From assembly GCA_018268335.1 (NCBI GenBank), contig JAFDWT010000036.1, forward strand, positions 1 through 35,065: a stretch of DNA of 35,065 bases, read 5' to 3'. Below the pieces are notes generated by a model. That model made no database searches. It was given only the letters and a program-made list of their open reading frames with translations, and was not told where the DNA came from. The stretch comes from Armatimonadota bacterium. Its GTDB lineage: Bacteria > Armatimonadota > Fimbriimonadia > Fimbriimonadales > Fimbriimonadaceae. Below, piece after piece: positions 1-8,960 of the stretch. The position numbers were made by a program, and so were the translations under genes. Position 1 is the stretch's first letter; every line of letters begins with the position of its first letter.

Positions 1-1541
1 GGCTCCGACCTCGTCCACCCGCAGGGGTTGTAGACGACGAACGCCCGGTGGCTTTTACTACCGCCTGAAGCGCGCGAGAAGCCACTCAGTCCGGCGCCTT
101 GGCCTGCGCCGCCTGCCAAAGCGCTCTCCTCCACTGCACCTGCTTGGCCTGGCACGAGGGAAGCGGTGTCTACCTGGCTGGCGATCAACGACAAGGCGTC
201 GCGCTTGACTGCGCCGGTGACGGCGGCGGTCTCCTGGAAGATAGCCCGAGCGTGCTCACGGGTCTCCCTGACTCCGGAGCCGGGAAGGATGTCGTGGAAC
301 TGGTTGAAAAGGACGTTGGTCCAGGCGTCGCGGAGCGTGTCGCGACGGTCGAGGCCGGCAAGCAGGGCCAGGGTTTCGGCTTCGACGCAGTAGTTCTCGC
401 CCAGGCGGTTGGCTTGCTTGATCAGGCTTTGGGAGGTGTAGCAGCCGGTGAACTCGTAGTTCAACTCGTGGTCGATCTCGGGCAGGTCCAGCCCGGCGGC
501 GGCGACTGTCTCGAAGTACCGCTTGGCAGTGCTAAAGACCACATTGGGATAGACCGGCCAGGTGGCGAGCTCGGCCAGGTAGTCGACCTCAGCGCGAGTC
601 GGCCCGCCGCCGTGGTTGCCGACGCCATAGACGTTCATCCAGTCCCGCAGACCTGGAGTCGCCTGGGCGGCGGCCAGCATCGGGGCGGAGATGTCGTCGC
701 CAATGTTGACGTAGCTGTTGTACCAAGTGGTCTCGCGGAAGACGAGCACGCGCGAGCCGTCCTGGGCCCTCCACCAGAAGACCGGCGGGCGGGGCTCGCC
801 GACGCGGGGATGCTCCCAGCCGCCGCCAGGGCGACACGAGTAGGCGTACTTGACGCCGCCAGCCGTGTTGAACATGGGAATCGTGGCCGCGTAGCCGAAG
901 GTGTCAGGTTCCCAGTCGACGGGGACGTCGGCAGGGGAAAGGCCGAACTTCTCTTGGAAGTACCGGCGGGTGTAGAGCAGGTGGCGGCAGAGCGACTCGC
1001 CGCTCGCCAGGTTCTTGTCGCCCTCCACCCAATGGCTGGCCGCGACTTCCCACCGACCCTCCTTGACTCGCTGCTTGATCTTTTCGAACTGGGCTGGGTG
1101 GTACTTCTCCGTCGCCGCGTAGACGCTGGCTTGGCTCTGGGAATAGGTGAACCCAGGCACCTTGTCCATGAGGTCGAGGACAGAGGCGAAGGTGTCGTGG
1201 GTGGTCGAGACCGTCTCGGGCCAACTCCACATCCAGTTCATGTCGATATGGCCGTGGCCGACGCAGTGGATCGTGTAGGCCTTGGCGGCCTGGCCAAGGT
1301 CGGCGAGCTCGGCCTCGATGCTGGCGACGATGGCCTTCAGTCCGTCCAGTCCGGTGGCTGGGTCGGCATGTTGGGCTCTTGCCTTGCAGGCGTCGACCTT
1401 TTCCTTTGAATGGCCAGCCAGGGCGCAGAAGCCGGTGGCGAAGTCGAGCTGTAGGGACAGTCTGCGGAGGAGACGGGCGGTCTCTGCTGCTGCCTCCCCG
1501 GTTGTCGCCGCTCGCCAGGCCTTCTGTTTCACCACGTCCAT
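1..1541 (-). CDS. GH38 alpha-mannosidase, C-terminus cut by window edge
   Basis: Hydrolyses terminal alpha-mannosides from glycans (retaining, zinc-dependent family GH38). I translated the minus strand from ATG at 1541; the frame stays open to the edge, giving 513 visible residues. The metal/substrate motif GHGHIDMNWMWSWPET spans residues 95-110 (H96, H98, D100, W103). EPDTFGY around residue 213 carries the probable nucleophile Asp213, equivalent to the DPFG motif of Golgi mannosidase II. FNQFHDILPGSG near residue 413-424 is a typical GH38 motif, and the visible end (FVVYNPCGW) matches the start of the C-terminal beta domains. No signal peptide is seen, so a cytoplasmic site is likely. It lies 22 bases downstream of the PhyH gene on the same strand, probably in one operon. 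The family is secure; the linkage it cleaves is unknown. Confidence 0.93.
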   Translation of the reverse strand, partial: MDVVKQKAWRAATTGEAAAETARLLRRLSLQLDFATGFCALAGHSKEKVDACKARAQHADPATGLDGLKAIVASIEAELADLGQAAKAYTIHCVGHGHIDMNWMWSWPETVSTTHDTFASVLDLMDKVPGFTYSQSQASVYAATEKYHPAQFEKIKQRVKEGRWEVAASHWVEGDKNLASGESLCRHLLYTRRYFQEKFGLSPADVPVDWEPDTFGYAATIPMFNTAGGVKYAYSCRPGGGWEHPRVGEPRPPVFWWRAQDGSRVLVFRETTWYNSYVNIGDDISAPMLAAAQATPGLRDWMNVYGVGNHGGGPTRAEVDYLAELATWPVYPNVVFSTAKRYFETVAAAGLDLPEIDHELNYEFTGCYTSQSLIKQANRLGENYCVEAETLALLAGLDRRDTLRDAWTNVLFNQFHDILPGSGVRETREHARAIFQETAAVTGAVKRDALSLIASQVDTASLVPGQAGAVEESALAGGAGQGAGLSGFSRASGGSKSHRAFVVYNPCGWTRSE

Positions 1542-1563
1542 TGCGGCTCGATTCTGGCCTAGA

Positions 1564-2385
1564 TCACTTCATCTGCCCGGCTTTGTCCCGGGTCGCGTAG
1601 TGGTTCCAACCCGCGAGCACCAGGTGCTCATCGGGGTGTTGGACTCCGTCTTCGACCTTGTCGTTGCCGGCGTACATTTGGACGAGGACAGTCTTGCGGA
1701 TCCTGTCAGACCGGTTGGGCATGGAGCCGTGGACAAGGAAGTAATGGAAGAAGACGACGTCGCCGGGCTCGGCTTCCAGCGGCAAGGCGTCAGCGAGCGG
1801 GTATTGGGCCAGGAAGTCGGACTCGGTTTGGCCGGAAGAGCCGGAAACTCGGCCGAACTTGTGGGTGCCGGGATAGACGCGGAAGCAGCCCATCTCGTCG
1901 GTGGCCGAGGATACATGGACGATTCCGGCGATCATCGAGTCCTTGAGGGTCGGGAAGTAGTTCCAGTCCTGGTGCATGGGGAACGGTGCACCCTTTTCGC
2001 CGGGCTTTTGGAAGAGCTTGGTGTGGTGGAGCACGACGTCGGGGCCGAGGATGTCGGTGGCGACTTGGATGAACCTCTCTTGGAACAGGGCCTTGGCCCA
2101 AACTGCCGAATACTGCTGGACGTTGTGGGTGTGGAGGACGACGAGGTCCTTCGTGCCCATCTTCTCCATTTCCGGCCCACCCCAGCGAGCGTTGATGTTC
2201 TCGTCGGCGGCAGATATCTGGTTGACAATGCGGTCGAAGTCAGCCTCAAGAAGCTTGACTTCATCGGGCGAGAAGACGCCCTTGGCGACGTAATAGCCCT
2301 CTTCGGCGAACTGGCGGCCGATGGCGGTGTCAGCGGTGGGGATGATGCAGTCGGCGGTCGGAGTGGACATGTTGTTACCGGTCAT
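1564..2385 (-). CDS. PhyH-family Fe(II)/2-oxoglutarate dioxygenase
   Basis: Member of the phytanoyl-CoA dioxygenase-like family (double-stranded beta-helix oxygenases). Counting from ATG 2385, the metal facial triad is visible as H138-Q-D140 (in MHQDWNYFP) and H219 (in LVHGSMPNRSDRIRK), with a basic cluster after it that would hold the 2-oxoglutarate carboxylate. About 273 residues, normal for the family, and without signal peptide. ATG 2385 was chosen; ATG 2370 and an upstream TTG at 2412 are also in frame, and no start has a strong ribosome site. It precedes the GH38 gene by 22 bases and is divergent from the AraC gene at 2464. The substrate cannot be read from sequence. Bacterial PhyH proteins beside glycosidases may oxidise sugar-linked or small hydroxylated compounds; this is inference. 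Confidence 0.88.
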   Translation of the reverse strand: MTGNNMSTPTADCIIPTADTAIGRQFAEEGYYVAKGVFSPDEVKLLEADFDRIVNQISAADENINARWGGPEMEKMGTKDLVVLHTHNVQQYSAVWAKALFQERFIQVATDILGPDVVLHHTKLFQKPGEKGAPFPMHQDWNYFPTLKDSMIAGIVHVSSATDEMGCFRVYPGTHKFGRVSGSSGQTESDFLAQYPLADALPLEAEPGDVVFFHYFLVHGSMPNRSDRIRKTVLVQMYAGNDKVEDGVQHPDEHLVLAGWNHYATRDKAGQMK

Positions 2386-2463
2386 TGTGGGCCGTGACCC
2401 AGCCAGAGACAAGAGCAGGTCGGGTCAAAGAATTGACGGTATCGGCCAGGGTACGCTTATGGC

Positions 2464-3321
2464 ATGGTCGCAAGGGAGCTCTTGGGTGTCCACCGGCTGG
2501 ACATCGAGGCGGGTGGATTCGTCCGGTTCGACGTCCAATTGACCAATTCGCTACACAAGCACGACTACTACGAACTCTGCGTCGTTCTGAGTGGCTCGGG
2601 TCAGTATCAGCATGGTGGGCGAACGTACCCCCTTGTGCCGGGCACGGTCTTTCTCGCTGAGCCTGGCGTGGTCCACGAGATCACATCTTTTGACACACGC
2701 GATCTGTTTTTGTACTTCGTCAGCATGACGGTCACAAGACTGGGCTCGGACGTGCGGGGTTCGGACGACACCGCTGTCGGGGCGTTTTTGGCCTCTCATG
2801 CGGTCACTGCCGACGGGCACGCCTTGTTGGGCGACTATTCGCGGTTGATCGACGAGTCGGTCAGCCGTGAAGCCGCCGCCTCGCGGCTTCTGGTGCTCTT
2901 CGCGCTCGAGGCCATGAAGGCGCTCACCATTGGCGCGGTTTCGGGTGACGAGGCGGCACCACAGGGTGAACTTGATCTGGCTTTGGCCTATATCGACAAA
3001 AACCTGGGTCGCAAGATCATGCTCTCCGAGGTTGCGGCGGCCGTCGGTGTGTCCGAGCGGACTCTTCGTCGTCGGTTCCAGAGCCAGGCTGGCACGAACT
3101 TCGTCGACGAGGTCAACCATCGCCGGATGCGTTGGGCCGCCCACCGACTTCTGATGGGGTTCGGAGTCGGCGAGGTGGCCGAATATGTCGGGTTTACTGA
3201 TCCTGGGCAGTTCACACGGGCCTTTGCACGTGCCTTTGGGGTGGCTCCCAAGCGGTTCCAGACCAGCTACCTGCCGGGTTCGATAGCCAAGCGGACGCGT
3301 CCTGAAGACCGGGAGCTATGA
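2464..3321 (+). CDS. AraC-family transcriptional regulator with N-terminal cupin
   Basis: 285-residue ligand-responsive regulator. Residues about 20-90 form a cupin sensor (HKHDYYELCVVLSGSG, then PLVPGTVFLAEPGVVHE). Residues about 170-275 form the double helix-turn-helix: LSEVAAAVGVSERTLRRRF as the first and VGEVAEYVGFTDPGQFTRAFARAFGVAPKRF as the second, a classic AraC signature. Its stop overlaps the start of the esterase by 4 bases (ATGA), so the two are translationally coupled. It is divergent from the PhyH-GH38 operon across about 78 bases, which would fit local control of both transcripts. The effector is unknown but probably a sugar or glycoside, judging by the neighbours. Confidence 0.92.
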   Translation: MVARELLGVHRLDIEAGGFVRFDVQLTNSLHKHDYYELCVVLSGSGQYQHGGRTYPLVPGTVFLAEPGVVHEITSFDTRDLFLYFVSMTVTRLGSDVRGSDDTAVGAFLASHAVTADGHALLGDYSRLIDESVSREAAASRLLVLFALEAMKALTIGAVSGDEAAPQGELDLALAYIDKNLGRKIMLSEVAAAVGVSERTLRRRFQSQAGTNFVDEVNHRRMRWAAHRLLMGFGVGEVAEYVGFTDPGQFTRAFARAFGVAPKRFQTSYLPGSIAKRTRPEDREL

Positions 3322-4304
3322 GCGGCTTCGACCCTTCGGCATGGATCGCTTCGCGCTTGGCGGGGGCGCGGCGTGAGTTTGAGTGGCATGACGGCGTGGA
3401 CGACGCCTGGGTCACTGCCTTGCGTGGCAGGCTCGCCGCTGTCACCGGTTTTGACCGCCTGAAGCGCGGCGATCTGGAGCCGGTGATGGGCTCTGTAGAA
3501 GCACGCGACGGCCTGAGGAGGAGCGAAGTCAGCTTCACATCGCAACCTGGACTGCGCGTGGCTGGGACTTTGCTCGTGCCCGAGGGGTTGGACAGTCCTC
3601 GCCCCGCCGTCGTCTGCTTGCCCGGACATGGCCCGGGTAAGGCGCCGATTGTGGACGACTCCGCCCCCGATTACCAGAATGCGTTTGCGATCCAGTTCGC
3701 CAGGGCCGGGTTTGTCGTGTTGGCAGTCGAGCAGTTCAGCTTCGGCCTGCGCCAATCCAAGCCTTCTCCAGACCGCCCCTACTCCTGCGGCCCGGACAGC
3801 ATGGCGGCACTCTCCTTAGGCGAGACCATGGTCGCGTGGCGGTGCTGGGACGCGCTGGCGGGACGTGACTTCCTGGCCGGACTGCCCGAAGTGGATTCGG
3901 CGCGGATTGTGACGGCCGGGATCTCCGGGGGAGGGGCGACGGCTTTCTGGTCGGCTTGCCTGGACACCCGACTGGCCGGTTGCGTGGTCAGTGGCTACTT
4001 CAACACCTTCGCGGCCTCGATCCACAGCGTCGACCATTGTGTCGACAACTATGTGCCCGATTTGGCGCATGTAGTCGAGATGCCCGACATGGCCGCTCTT
4101 GTTGCTCCGCGGCTCTTCTTTGCTGAGAGCGGAACGGAAGACCCCATCTTTCCTCGCGTTGCGTTTGAAGCAGCTTGCGCCCGGGCGCGGGAGGTCTATG
4201 GTCGGCAGGCGGGCAACTTAGGTTCCCATCTCTTTGAGGGCGACCACCACTGGGACGGCTCGCAGGCGGTGCCGTGGCTGGTCGAGAAGTTGTATTACAG
4301 ATAG
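3318..4304 (+). CDS. Alpha/beta-hydrolase, dienelactone-hydrolase/acetyl-xylan-esterase-like
   Basis: 328-residue serine hydrolase without signal peptide. The nucleophile elbow is GISGGG at 201-206 (Ser203). The likely acid is Asp275 in GTEDPIFP and the base is His310 or His311 in FEGDHHW. An oxyanion-hole stretch, CLPGHGPG, lies near residues 100-107. The domain arrangement resembles the abhydrolase_7 / dienelactone hydrolase-related group that often sits in plant-polysaccharide loci and is predicted to remove acyl groups. Start ATG overlaps the AraC stop by 4 bases. Together with the glycosidases nearby, a role as carbohydrate esterase is plausible, but a peptidase or lactonase activity cannot be excluded. 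Confidence 0.85.
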   Translation: MSGFDPSAWIASRLAGARREFEWHDGVDDAWVTALRGRLAAVTGFDRLKRGDLEPVMGSVEARDGLRRSEVSFTSQPGLRVAGTLLVPEGLDSPRPAVVCLPGHGPGKAPIVDDSAPDYQNAFAIQFARAGFVVLAVEQFSFGLRQSKPSPDRPYSCGPDSMAALSLGETMVAWRCWDALAGRDFLAGLPEVDSARIVTAGISGGGATAFWSACLDTRLAGCVVSGYFNTFAASIHSVDHCVDNYVPDLAHVVEMPDMAALVAPRLFFAESGTEDPIFPRVAFEAACARAREVYGRQAGNLGSHLFEGDHHWDGSQAVPWLVEKLYYR

Positions 4305-4329
4305 CCTCTTTACGTGGGACAACAACTGT

Positions 4330-4351
4330 AGTACAAGCGAAGTACAAGTGA
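4330..4351 (+). repeat. Two tandem 11-base direct repeats in a 185-base intergenic gap
   Basis: agtacaagcga (4330-4340) is followed directly by agtacaagtga (4341-4351), one mismatch. The gap 4305-4489 lies between the stop of the esterase and the stop of the minus-strand gene 4490-6619, so both flanking genes point into it. I see no convincing T-tailed hairpin in the gap. The repeat could be a direct-repeat binding site, but it is at the 3' ends of both genes, so the function is unclear. Confidence 0.4.
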
Positions 4352-4489
4352 AAAGCACACTGATCGGCAGTCAGATTGTGTGTTCCGGCTTTGCACTTCT
4401 CTGAGTCTCAGGCGGCGGCAAGTCTTCCTGTCATCCGATCAACGTGATCGACGATCAATTTGTTGGCCGAGCAGAGTGAAGTATCGAGG

Positions 4490-6619
4490 CTACAGGGGGC
4501 ACATTACAGAGCCATGGGCGGGCACTTCTACGACGCAACTGCCCCTCAAGAAGTCTTGTCCCAGAGGCTGTGACAGGGCTGACGAGGGCTCGATGAACAC
4601 CCTCAAGCGCATAAGGAAGGCGGTGCCGTTGGTGACGACCAGGTCGTCGCCGTGCCAGGTGGCGTCGCCGTGGTCGAGCATCACCGCCAGCCGGGTGTCG
4701 GGCTGGACGTAGAGGCCGGGGACCTCGGCGAAGGTGAGCAGGGCAGAGGTCTCGCACCAGCAGCCGAAGGGGAAGCCCTCGCCGACGGGGGTGTCGGGGT
4801 GCTCCCAGTCGCTGGTGTTCACACGCTCGCACATGTAGCCGGCCGGGGCGCCAAAGACAGGACGGTCGTCGCGCGAGAGGTACTGCGTGACCCCGTGGGC
4901 GATGTGACGCAAGAGGTCGAGGTAGCGGATGTCGCCAGTAGCGCGGTAGAGCTTGAACAGCGACACGCCGCTGAGCGTGCAGATGCCGGGCGCGCTGTGC
5001 TTGTTCTGTGAGTTCGCCCAGACGCTGCCGGTGGTGCGCATGTCGAGCCGGCCGAAAGTGGACTCGGGCGGGAAGACGAAGTCGTAGGGCATCACCCAAC
5101 TGGCACAGAGCCACGCGGCGCGCTCGGCGAGGCTGACCCAGGAGCGGTCGCCGGTGACTTCGTAGAGAGTCACCAGGGACTCAAGGAGGCCGAAGGCCGA
5201 CTCCGAGTCGGGGCACTGCGCGGCTTCGCCGGGGCCGCCGGAGGTGTAGCCCAAGTCCAGGAACCGCTCGACCATCGAAAGAGCCGAGGCTTGGGCGACC
5301 TCTAGGTAGCGCTTGTCTCGAAGCAGTTCGGAAGCTAGGGCCAGACCTGCTGGCGCGATCGCCCCGCTGGTCGTCGCGCCGACTCTGATCTCGCCGGTCT
5401 CTTGGCTGACGAACTGGCCGAATTGCCCCTCCCGCTCCCAGAGGACGCGAAAGGCCTCGGCGCACCGGCGGACGCCTTCGACCCACCGTGTCTCCTGCCG
5501 CCCTGCGTTGGCGACCTGCTTACAGGCGAAGTAGAGGGCGTCGCCGCTGCGACGGACCAGGTGCCAGTCGTGGCCGTAGTCCATGTCGATCATGTCGCTG
5601 TAGACCTGGCCGTCGACGCAGAAACTCCAAAAGAACCCGGACGGCGACAAGCCCTTGCCGCACATGAAATCGAGCGTCCGCTCGCCCCTTGCTTGGCTCT
5701 CGGGTCGTCCGGCAGCGTTCAGGGCGTAGGAGGAGATGCCTCCACCGACCCAGCCAACCTGCCAGTGGGCGTAGCGCGTCTGGCGGTCGCCGCAGGCATA
5801 GTAGCCGTCCGCTTCGTCCCAGTGGAGGGCGTTGAACTTGGCTTCGATGAGGTCGAAGGAGGCCGACCAAGGCAACTCATGTCGTCCTCCGGCGGGCCAG
5901 ACTTGGTGGCGGAGCTCGAAGAGGCGGCGGTACAGGTCGTGGGGCGACGAGGACGGAAAGGTGGCGACAACGACGCGGAGTCCGATGCTTTCGCCTTGTA
6001 CGGGTCGCCAGCCACGGTCCTCGCTGGGCACCCACTCGTAGCCACAGCCTCGGTAGCACTCGCCCTCGCGAACGCCAGGGAAGAAGACGCCGACGCTGAG
6101 GCCCGCTTCGTCCTCGACGGCTTCCAGGACCGGTTGGCGTGCCCATGTGCCGGGTTCGGCCATGAGCCACACACCTTGACCGGCTGCAAAGTCTCCGACG
6201 CCGACTGCGGGCATGGCGAGGTCGCCAGCAAGGAGCTGGGCTTTGGGCAGGCGATGTACGTTGCTGATCGTGTTCGGCAGGTCGGCGCGGAAGTCTTCGG
6301 GGTCGCAGACGATGCAGGAGTAGGCGTAGCGCTTCGACCGGAACTTGTTGCCGGCGTAGACGGCAGCGGGCATGGCGACGTGGCCGGTTTGGAGGCCGGG
6401 GAAATTGACGCGGTAGCCAATTGCAACCTCTGTGTCTCCGGCGACTAGGCAAGTGAGGGTGACTCTGTGCTCAGTCAAGCCAGGTTCGATTTCGTGTGAA
6501 CTGCACCCTACTTGCAGGGTCGAGCCAACCAAATCCACGGTCGCTTCGGACATGGGAAGATCGACCTGGCCGACGCACTCGGCGTCCCGATAGGCTCTCA
6601 GACAGAGGGTGGCCTTCAT
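4490..6619 (-). CDS. Uncharacterised six-hairpin (alpha-toroid) carbohydrate enzyme
   Basis: 709-residue protein I cannot assign to a named family. Residues about 1-215 look like a beta-sandwich (many short strands). From about 240 to 620 there are repeated amphipathic helices of the six-hairpin glycosidase type, with aromatic-rich loops such as HWQVGWVGGGISSYAL, DMDYGHDWHLVRR and WANSQNKHSAPGICTLSG; a final beta segment follows. This architecture is seen in several glycoside hydrolases and polysaccharide lyases. Start ATG 6619 was chosen because the open frame further upstream (to 7036) only mirrors the SDR gene and is Arg-rich. No signal peptide. The gene begins 2 bases after the SDR stop, so the two form one operon, probably with linked sugar substrates. 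Confidence 0.8.
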   Translation of the reverse strand: MKATLCLRAYRDAECVGQVDLPMSEATVDLVGSTLQVGCSSHEIEPGLTEHRVTLTCLVAGDTEVAIGYRVNFPGLQTGHVAMPAAVYAGNKFRSKRYAYSCIVCDPEDFRADLPNTISNVHRLPKAQLLAGDLAMPAVGVGDFAAGQGVWLMAEPGTWARQPVLEAVEDEAGLSVGVFFPGVREGECYRGCGYEWVPSEDRGWRPVQGESIGLRVVVATFPSSSPHDLYRRLFELRHQVWPAGGRHELPWSASFDLIEAKFNALHWDEADGYYACGDRQTRYAHWQVGWVGGGISSYALNAAGRPESQARGERTLDFMCGKGLSPSGFFWSFCVDGQVYSDMIDMDYGHDWHLVRRSGDALYFACKQVANAGRQETRWVEGVRRCAEAFRVLWEREGQFGQFVSQETGEIRVGATTSGAIAPAGLALASELLRDKRYLEVAQASALSMVERFLDLGYTSGGPGEAAQCPDSESAFGLLESLVTLYEVTGDRSWVSLAERAAWLCASWVMPYDFVFPPESTFGRLDMRTTGSVWANSQNKHSAPGICTLSGVSLFKLYRATGDIRYLDLLRHIAHGVTQYLSRDDRPVFGAPAGYMCERVNTSDWEHPDTPVGEGFPFGCWCETSALLTFAEVPGLYVQPDTRLAVMLDHGDATWHGDDLVVTNGTAFLMRLRVFIEPSSALSQPLGQDFLRGSCVVEVPAHGSVMCPL

Positions 6620-6621
6620 CG

Positions 6622-7386
6622 CTAGATCGTCGGCATCACGTTGCCGCCGCAGACGGGGACGTAGGCGCCGGTGATGTAGGAAGCCAGGTCGCTGGCGAGG
6701 AAGGCGACGACGTTGGCGATCTCCTGGTCGGTGCCGACCCGGCCGAGGGGCACCTTGGCGCCGTACTCGGCATGGGCTTGGTTGGAACCGTCGCGGAGCT
6801 TGTCGGACAGTGTCCAGCCGGGAGCAACTTGGTTGACGGTGATCTGGTGCTTGCCGATCTCTTTGGCCAGCACCCGCAGCACGCCGTCCATGCCGCGCTT
6901 GCCGCTGACGTAGGCGGACTGGCCGGGGAAATTCTGCATCGCGCACTCGGTGTTGATGGCGATGATGCGCCCGCCGCCCGCCTCCACCATGCCGGGGACG
7001 AACGCCTTGGCCGTGAGCACGTTTTGCATGACGCACGAGCGAAACTGACTCTCGTAGTCCGCGGGGTCTTGCTCCAGAACGCTGGTCCAGTTGTACTGGG
7101 CGACGGCGTTGTTGACGACAATGGTGGCCGGGCCGAGGGCAGCGGTGACCTGGTCGCGCAGGCTGTTGACTTGGGCTTGGTCAGTGATGTCGGCTTGAAA
7201 GGCTTGGGCCGTTCCTCCTGCGGATTTGATTTCGTTGACGACTCCTTCGGCTCGGTCTCGGCCGCGGTTGTAGTGGACGGCGACTGATGCGCCGCAGGCG
7301 GCAAGAGTCCGGCACATCACGCGGCCGAGCTCGCCGGAGCCGCCTGTCACGACGGCCACCCGCCCGCTCAGATCGAGGGTCAACAT
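6622..7386 (-). CDS. Short-chain dehydrogenase/reductase
   Basis: 254-residue classical SDR, NAD(P)-dependent oxidoreductase. The cofactor motif TGGSGELG is at 14-21, VNNA at about 91-94, the catalytic YVSGK at 159-163 (Tyr159, Lys163), and the PG motif at about 189-190. The position normally holding the catalytic Ser, 13 residues before Tyr, is Thr146 (IAINTECAMQ). The C-terminal substrate-loop and VPVCGGN end are normal. It is the first gene of a minus-strand operon with the alpha-toroid enzyme and is divergent from the D-lyxose isomerase across a LacI-type operator. A sugar or sugar-lactone substrate is likely from context; the fold is certain, the substrate is not. Confidence 0.93.
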   Translation of the reverse strand: MLTLDLSGRVAVVTGGSGELGRVMCRTLAACGASVAVHYNRGRDRAEGVVNEIKSAGGTAQAFQADITDQAQVNSLRDQVTAALGPATIVVNNAVAQYNWTSVLEQDPADYESQFRSCVMQNVLTAKAFVPGMVEAGGGRIIAINTECAMQNFPGQSAYVSGKRGMDGVLRVLAKEIGKHQITVNQVAPGWTLSDKLRDGSNQAHAEYGAKVPLGRVGTDQEIANVVAFLASDLASYITGAYVPVCGGNVMPTI

Positions 7387-7416
7387 TTGGGCTCAGTATA
7401 TCGGCCCGGCGGGTGT

Positions 7417-7426
7417 GAGAAATCGA

Positions 7427-7432
<6 letters not shown>
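7417..7432. promoter_or_regulatory. LacI-type operator (site 1) between SDR and D-lyxose isomerase
   Basis: gagaaatcgatttacc, centred on the CG at 7424/7425, with a perfect 10-base core aaatcgattt. CG-centred palindromes are the usual binding sites of LacI-family proteins. It sits in the 80-base gap between two divergent operons, so it could repress both. It shares AANCGNTT with four other sites in this window. Confidence 0.65.
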
Positions 7433-8015
<583 letters not shown>

Positions 8016-8035
8016 TCCGTGCCTTCTTCCCGGAG

Positions 8036-8063
8036 CACTGGAACCGCTTCGCTCTATCCAGTG
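8036..8063 (+). repeat. Small inverted repeat in the isomerase-aldolase gap
   Basis: cactgga (8036-8042) and tccagtg (8057-8063) form a 7-base stem with a 14-base loop, in the 117-base gap between the isomerase stop and the aldolase start. No T-tract follows, so it does not look like a terminator. It might be an mRNA-processing or stability element. Confidence 0.3.
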
Positions 8064-8132
8064 CCACCCGGGGCAGGGCCACCCGGCTGCTCGCTTCGCT
8101 TTGCCCTCGTACTTCCCCACGTTGAACTTGTC

Positions 8133-8960
8133 ATGAAAGCCTATCGCCTCAACCGCCTCTTTCACCCCCGCTCGGGCAACTGCCTAGACGTCGCTGTCGA
8201 CCATGGCTTCTTCAACGAAGGCTCCTTCCTTTCGGGCATCGAAGACATGGAGAAGGCCGTTTCGACGCTTGTCGAAGCGGCACCTGACGCGATCCAACTG
8301 ACGGTGGGTCAGGCTGATTTGCTCCAGCGCATCCCCGGCCGCGCCAAGCCGGCCTTGGTGCTGCGCACCGATGTGGCGAACGTCTATGGCAAAAAACTGC
8401 CGCGGACGCTGAGTTCGCAGATGATCGAGGATCCTGTGGGGCAGGCGTTGCGACTCGACGCGGTTTGCGTCGTCGTCAACCTTTTCCAGATTCCCGACGA
8501 ACCGGAAGTCTCGAGCCAGTGCATCGAGAACATCTTGCTGGCTAAGCCCGAGTGCGACCGGTGGGGGATGCCGCTGATGGTCGAGCCTCTGGTATTCCGC
8601 CCGAACGAGGAGGCAGGTGGCTATATGGTCGACGGGGACCCCGCGAAGATTGTGCCACTGGTGCGGCAGGCCGTAGAGCTGGGGGCCGACATCATCAAGG
8701 CCGACCCGACCGACGACCCGAACGATTACCACCATGTGGTGAAAACCGCGCGTGTCCCGGTTCTCGTGCGCGGCGGCGGAAGGGCTTCGGACGCAGCCAT
8801 CTTGGAGCGCACCTACGCGCTCATGCAGCAGGGCGTGCGCGGCATTGTGTATGGGCGTAACATCATCCAACATCCGAATCCGGCAGGCATGACCCGGGCT
8901 CTGATGTCCCTTGTCCACGACAAGGCGACCGCCGCGGAGGCGGCCCGGCATTTGGCATGA
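8133..8960 (+). CDS. Class I aldolase of the DeoC/FbaB/LsrF family
   Basis: 275-residue TIM-barrel, Schiff-base aldolase. The lysine is Lys189 in GADIIKADPTDD, corresponding to the conserved DIIK motif of FbaB and LsrF. VPVLVRGGGRASD (phosphate-binding glycine-rich loop) and GVRGIVYGRNIIQHPNP are typical C-terminal family motifs. Start ATG 8133 was chosen since the open frame to 8019 adds a low-complexity leader unlike the family. The stop overlaps the next start (ATGA at 8957-8960). In context it probably cleaves the ketose phosphate made by the PfkB kinase; the exact sugar phosphate is not deducible. A thiolase-type role as in LsrF is possible but less likely without other lsr genes. Confidence 0.87.
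   Translation: MKAYRLNRLFHPRSGNCLDVAVDHGFFNEGSFLSGIEDMEKAVSTLVEAAPDAIQLTVGQADLLQRIPGRAKPALVLRTDVANVYGKKLPRTLSSQMIEDPVGQALRLDAVCVVVNLFQIPDEPEVSSQCIENILLAKPECDRWGMPLMVEPLVFRPNEEAGGYMVDGDPAKIVPLVRQAVELGADIIKADPTDDPNDYHHVVKTARVPVLVRGGGRASDAAILERTYALMQQGVRGIVYGRNIIQHPNPAGMTRALMSLVHDKATAAEAARHLA

Noticed and set aside
99-1409. 436-residue open frame on the plus strand
   Set aside because: It is antisense to the GH38 gene, whose frame carries unmistakable catalytic motifs; the plus frame is low-complexity Gly/Val/Leu-rich sequence typical of GC-rich shadow frames.
1282-2397. 371-residue plus-strand open frame
   Set aside because: Antisense to the PhyH gene and the start of GH38; no recognisable motif.
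4330-4351. CRISPR-like repeat
   Set aside because: Only two short tandem copies with no spacers and no cas genes.
5402-6448. 348-residue plus-strand open frame
   Set aside because: Antisense shadow of the alpha-toroid gene on the minus strand.
6620-7036. N-terminal extension of the alpha-toroid protein
   Set aside because: The extension lies inside the SDR gene in another frame and is Arg-rich shadow sequence; ATG 6619 is directly behind the SDR stop.
8036-8063. Hairpin considered as a terminator between isomerase and aldolase
   Set aside because: No T-tract follows and the genes around it form one pathway, so termination there is unlikely.
8019-8132. N-terminal extension of the aldolase
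   Set aside because: The 38 added residues are low-complexity and precede the conserved family start MKAYRLNRLF.
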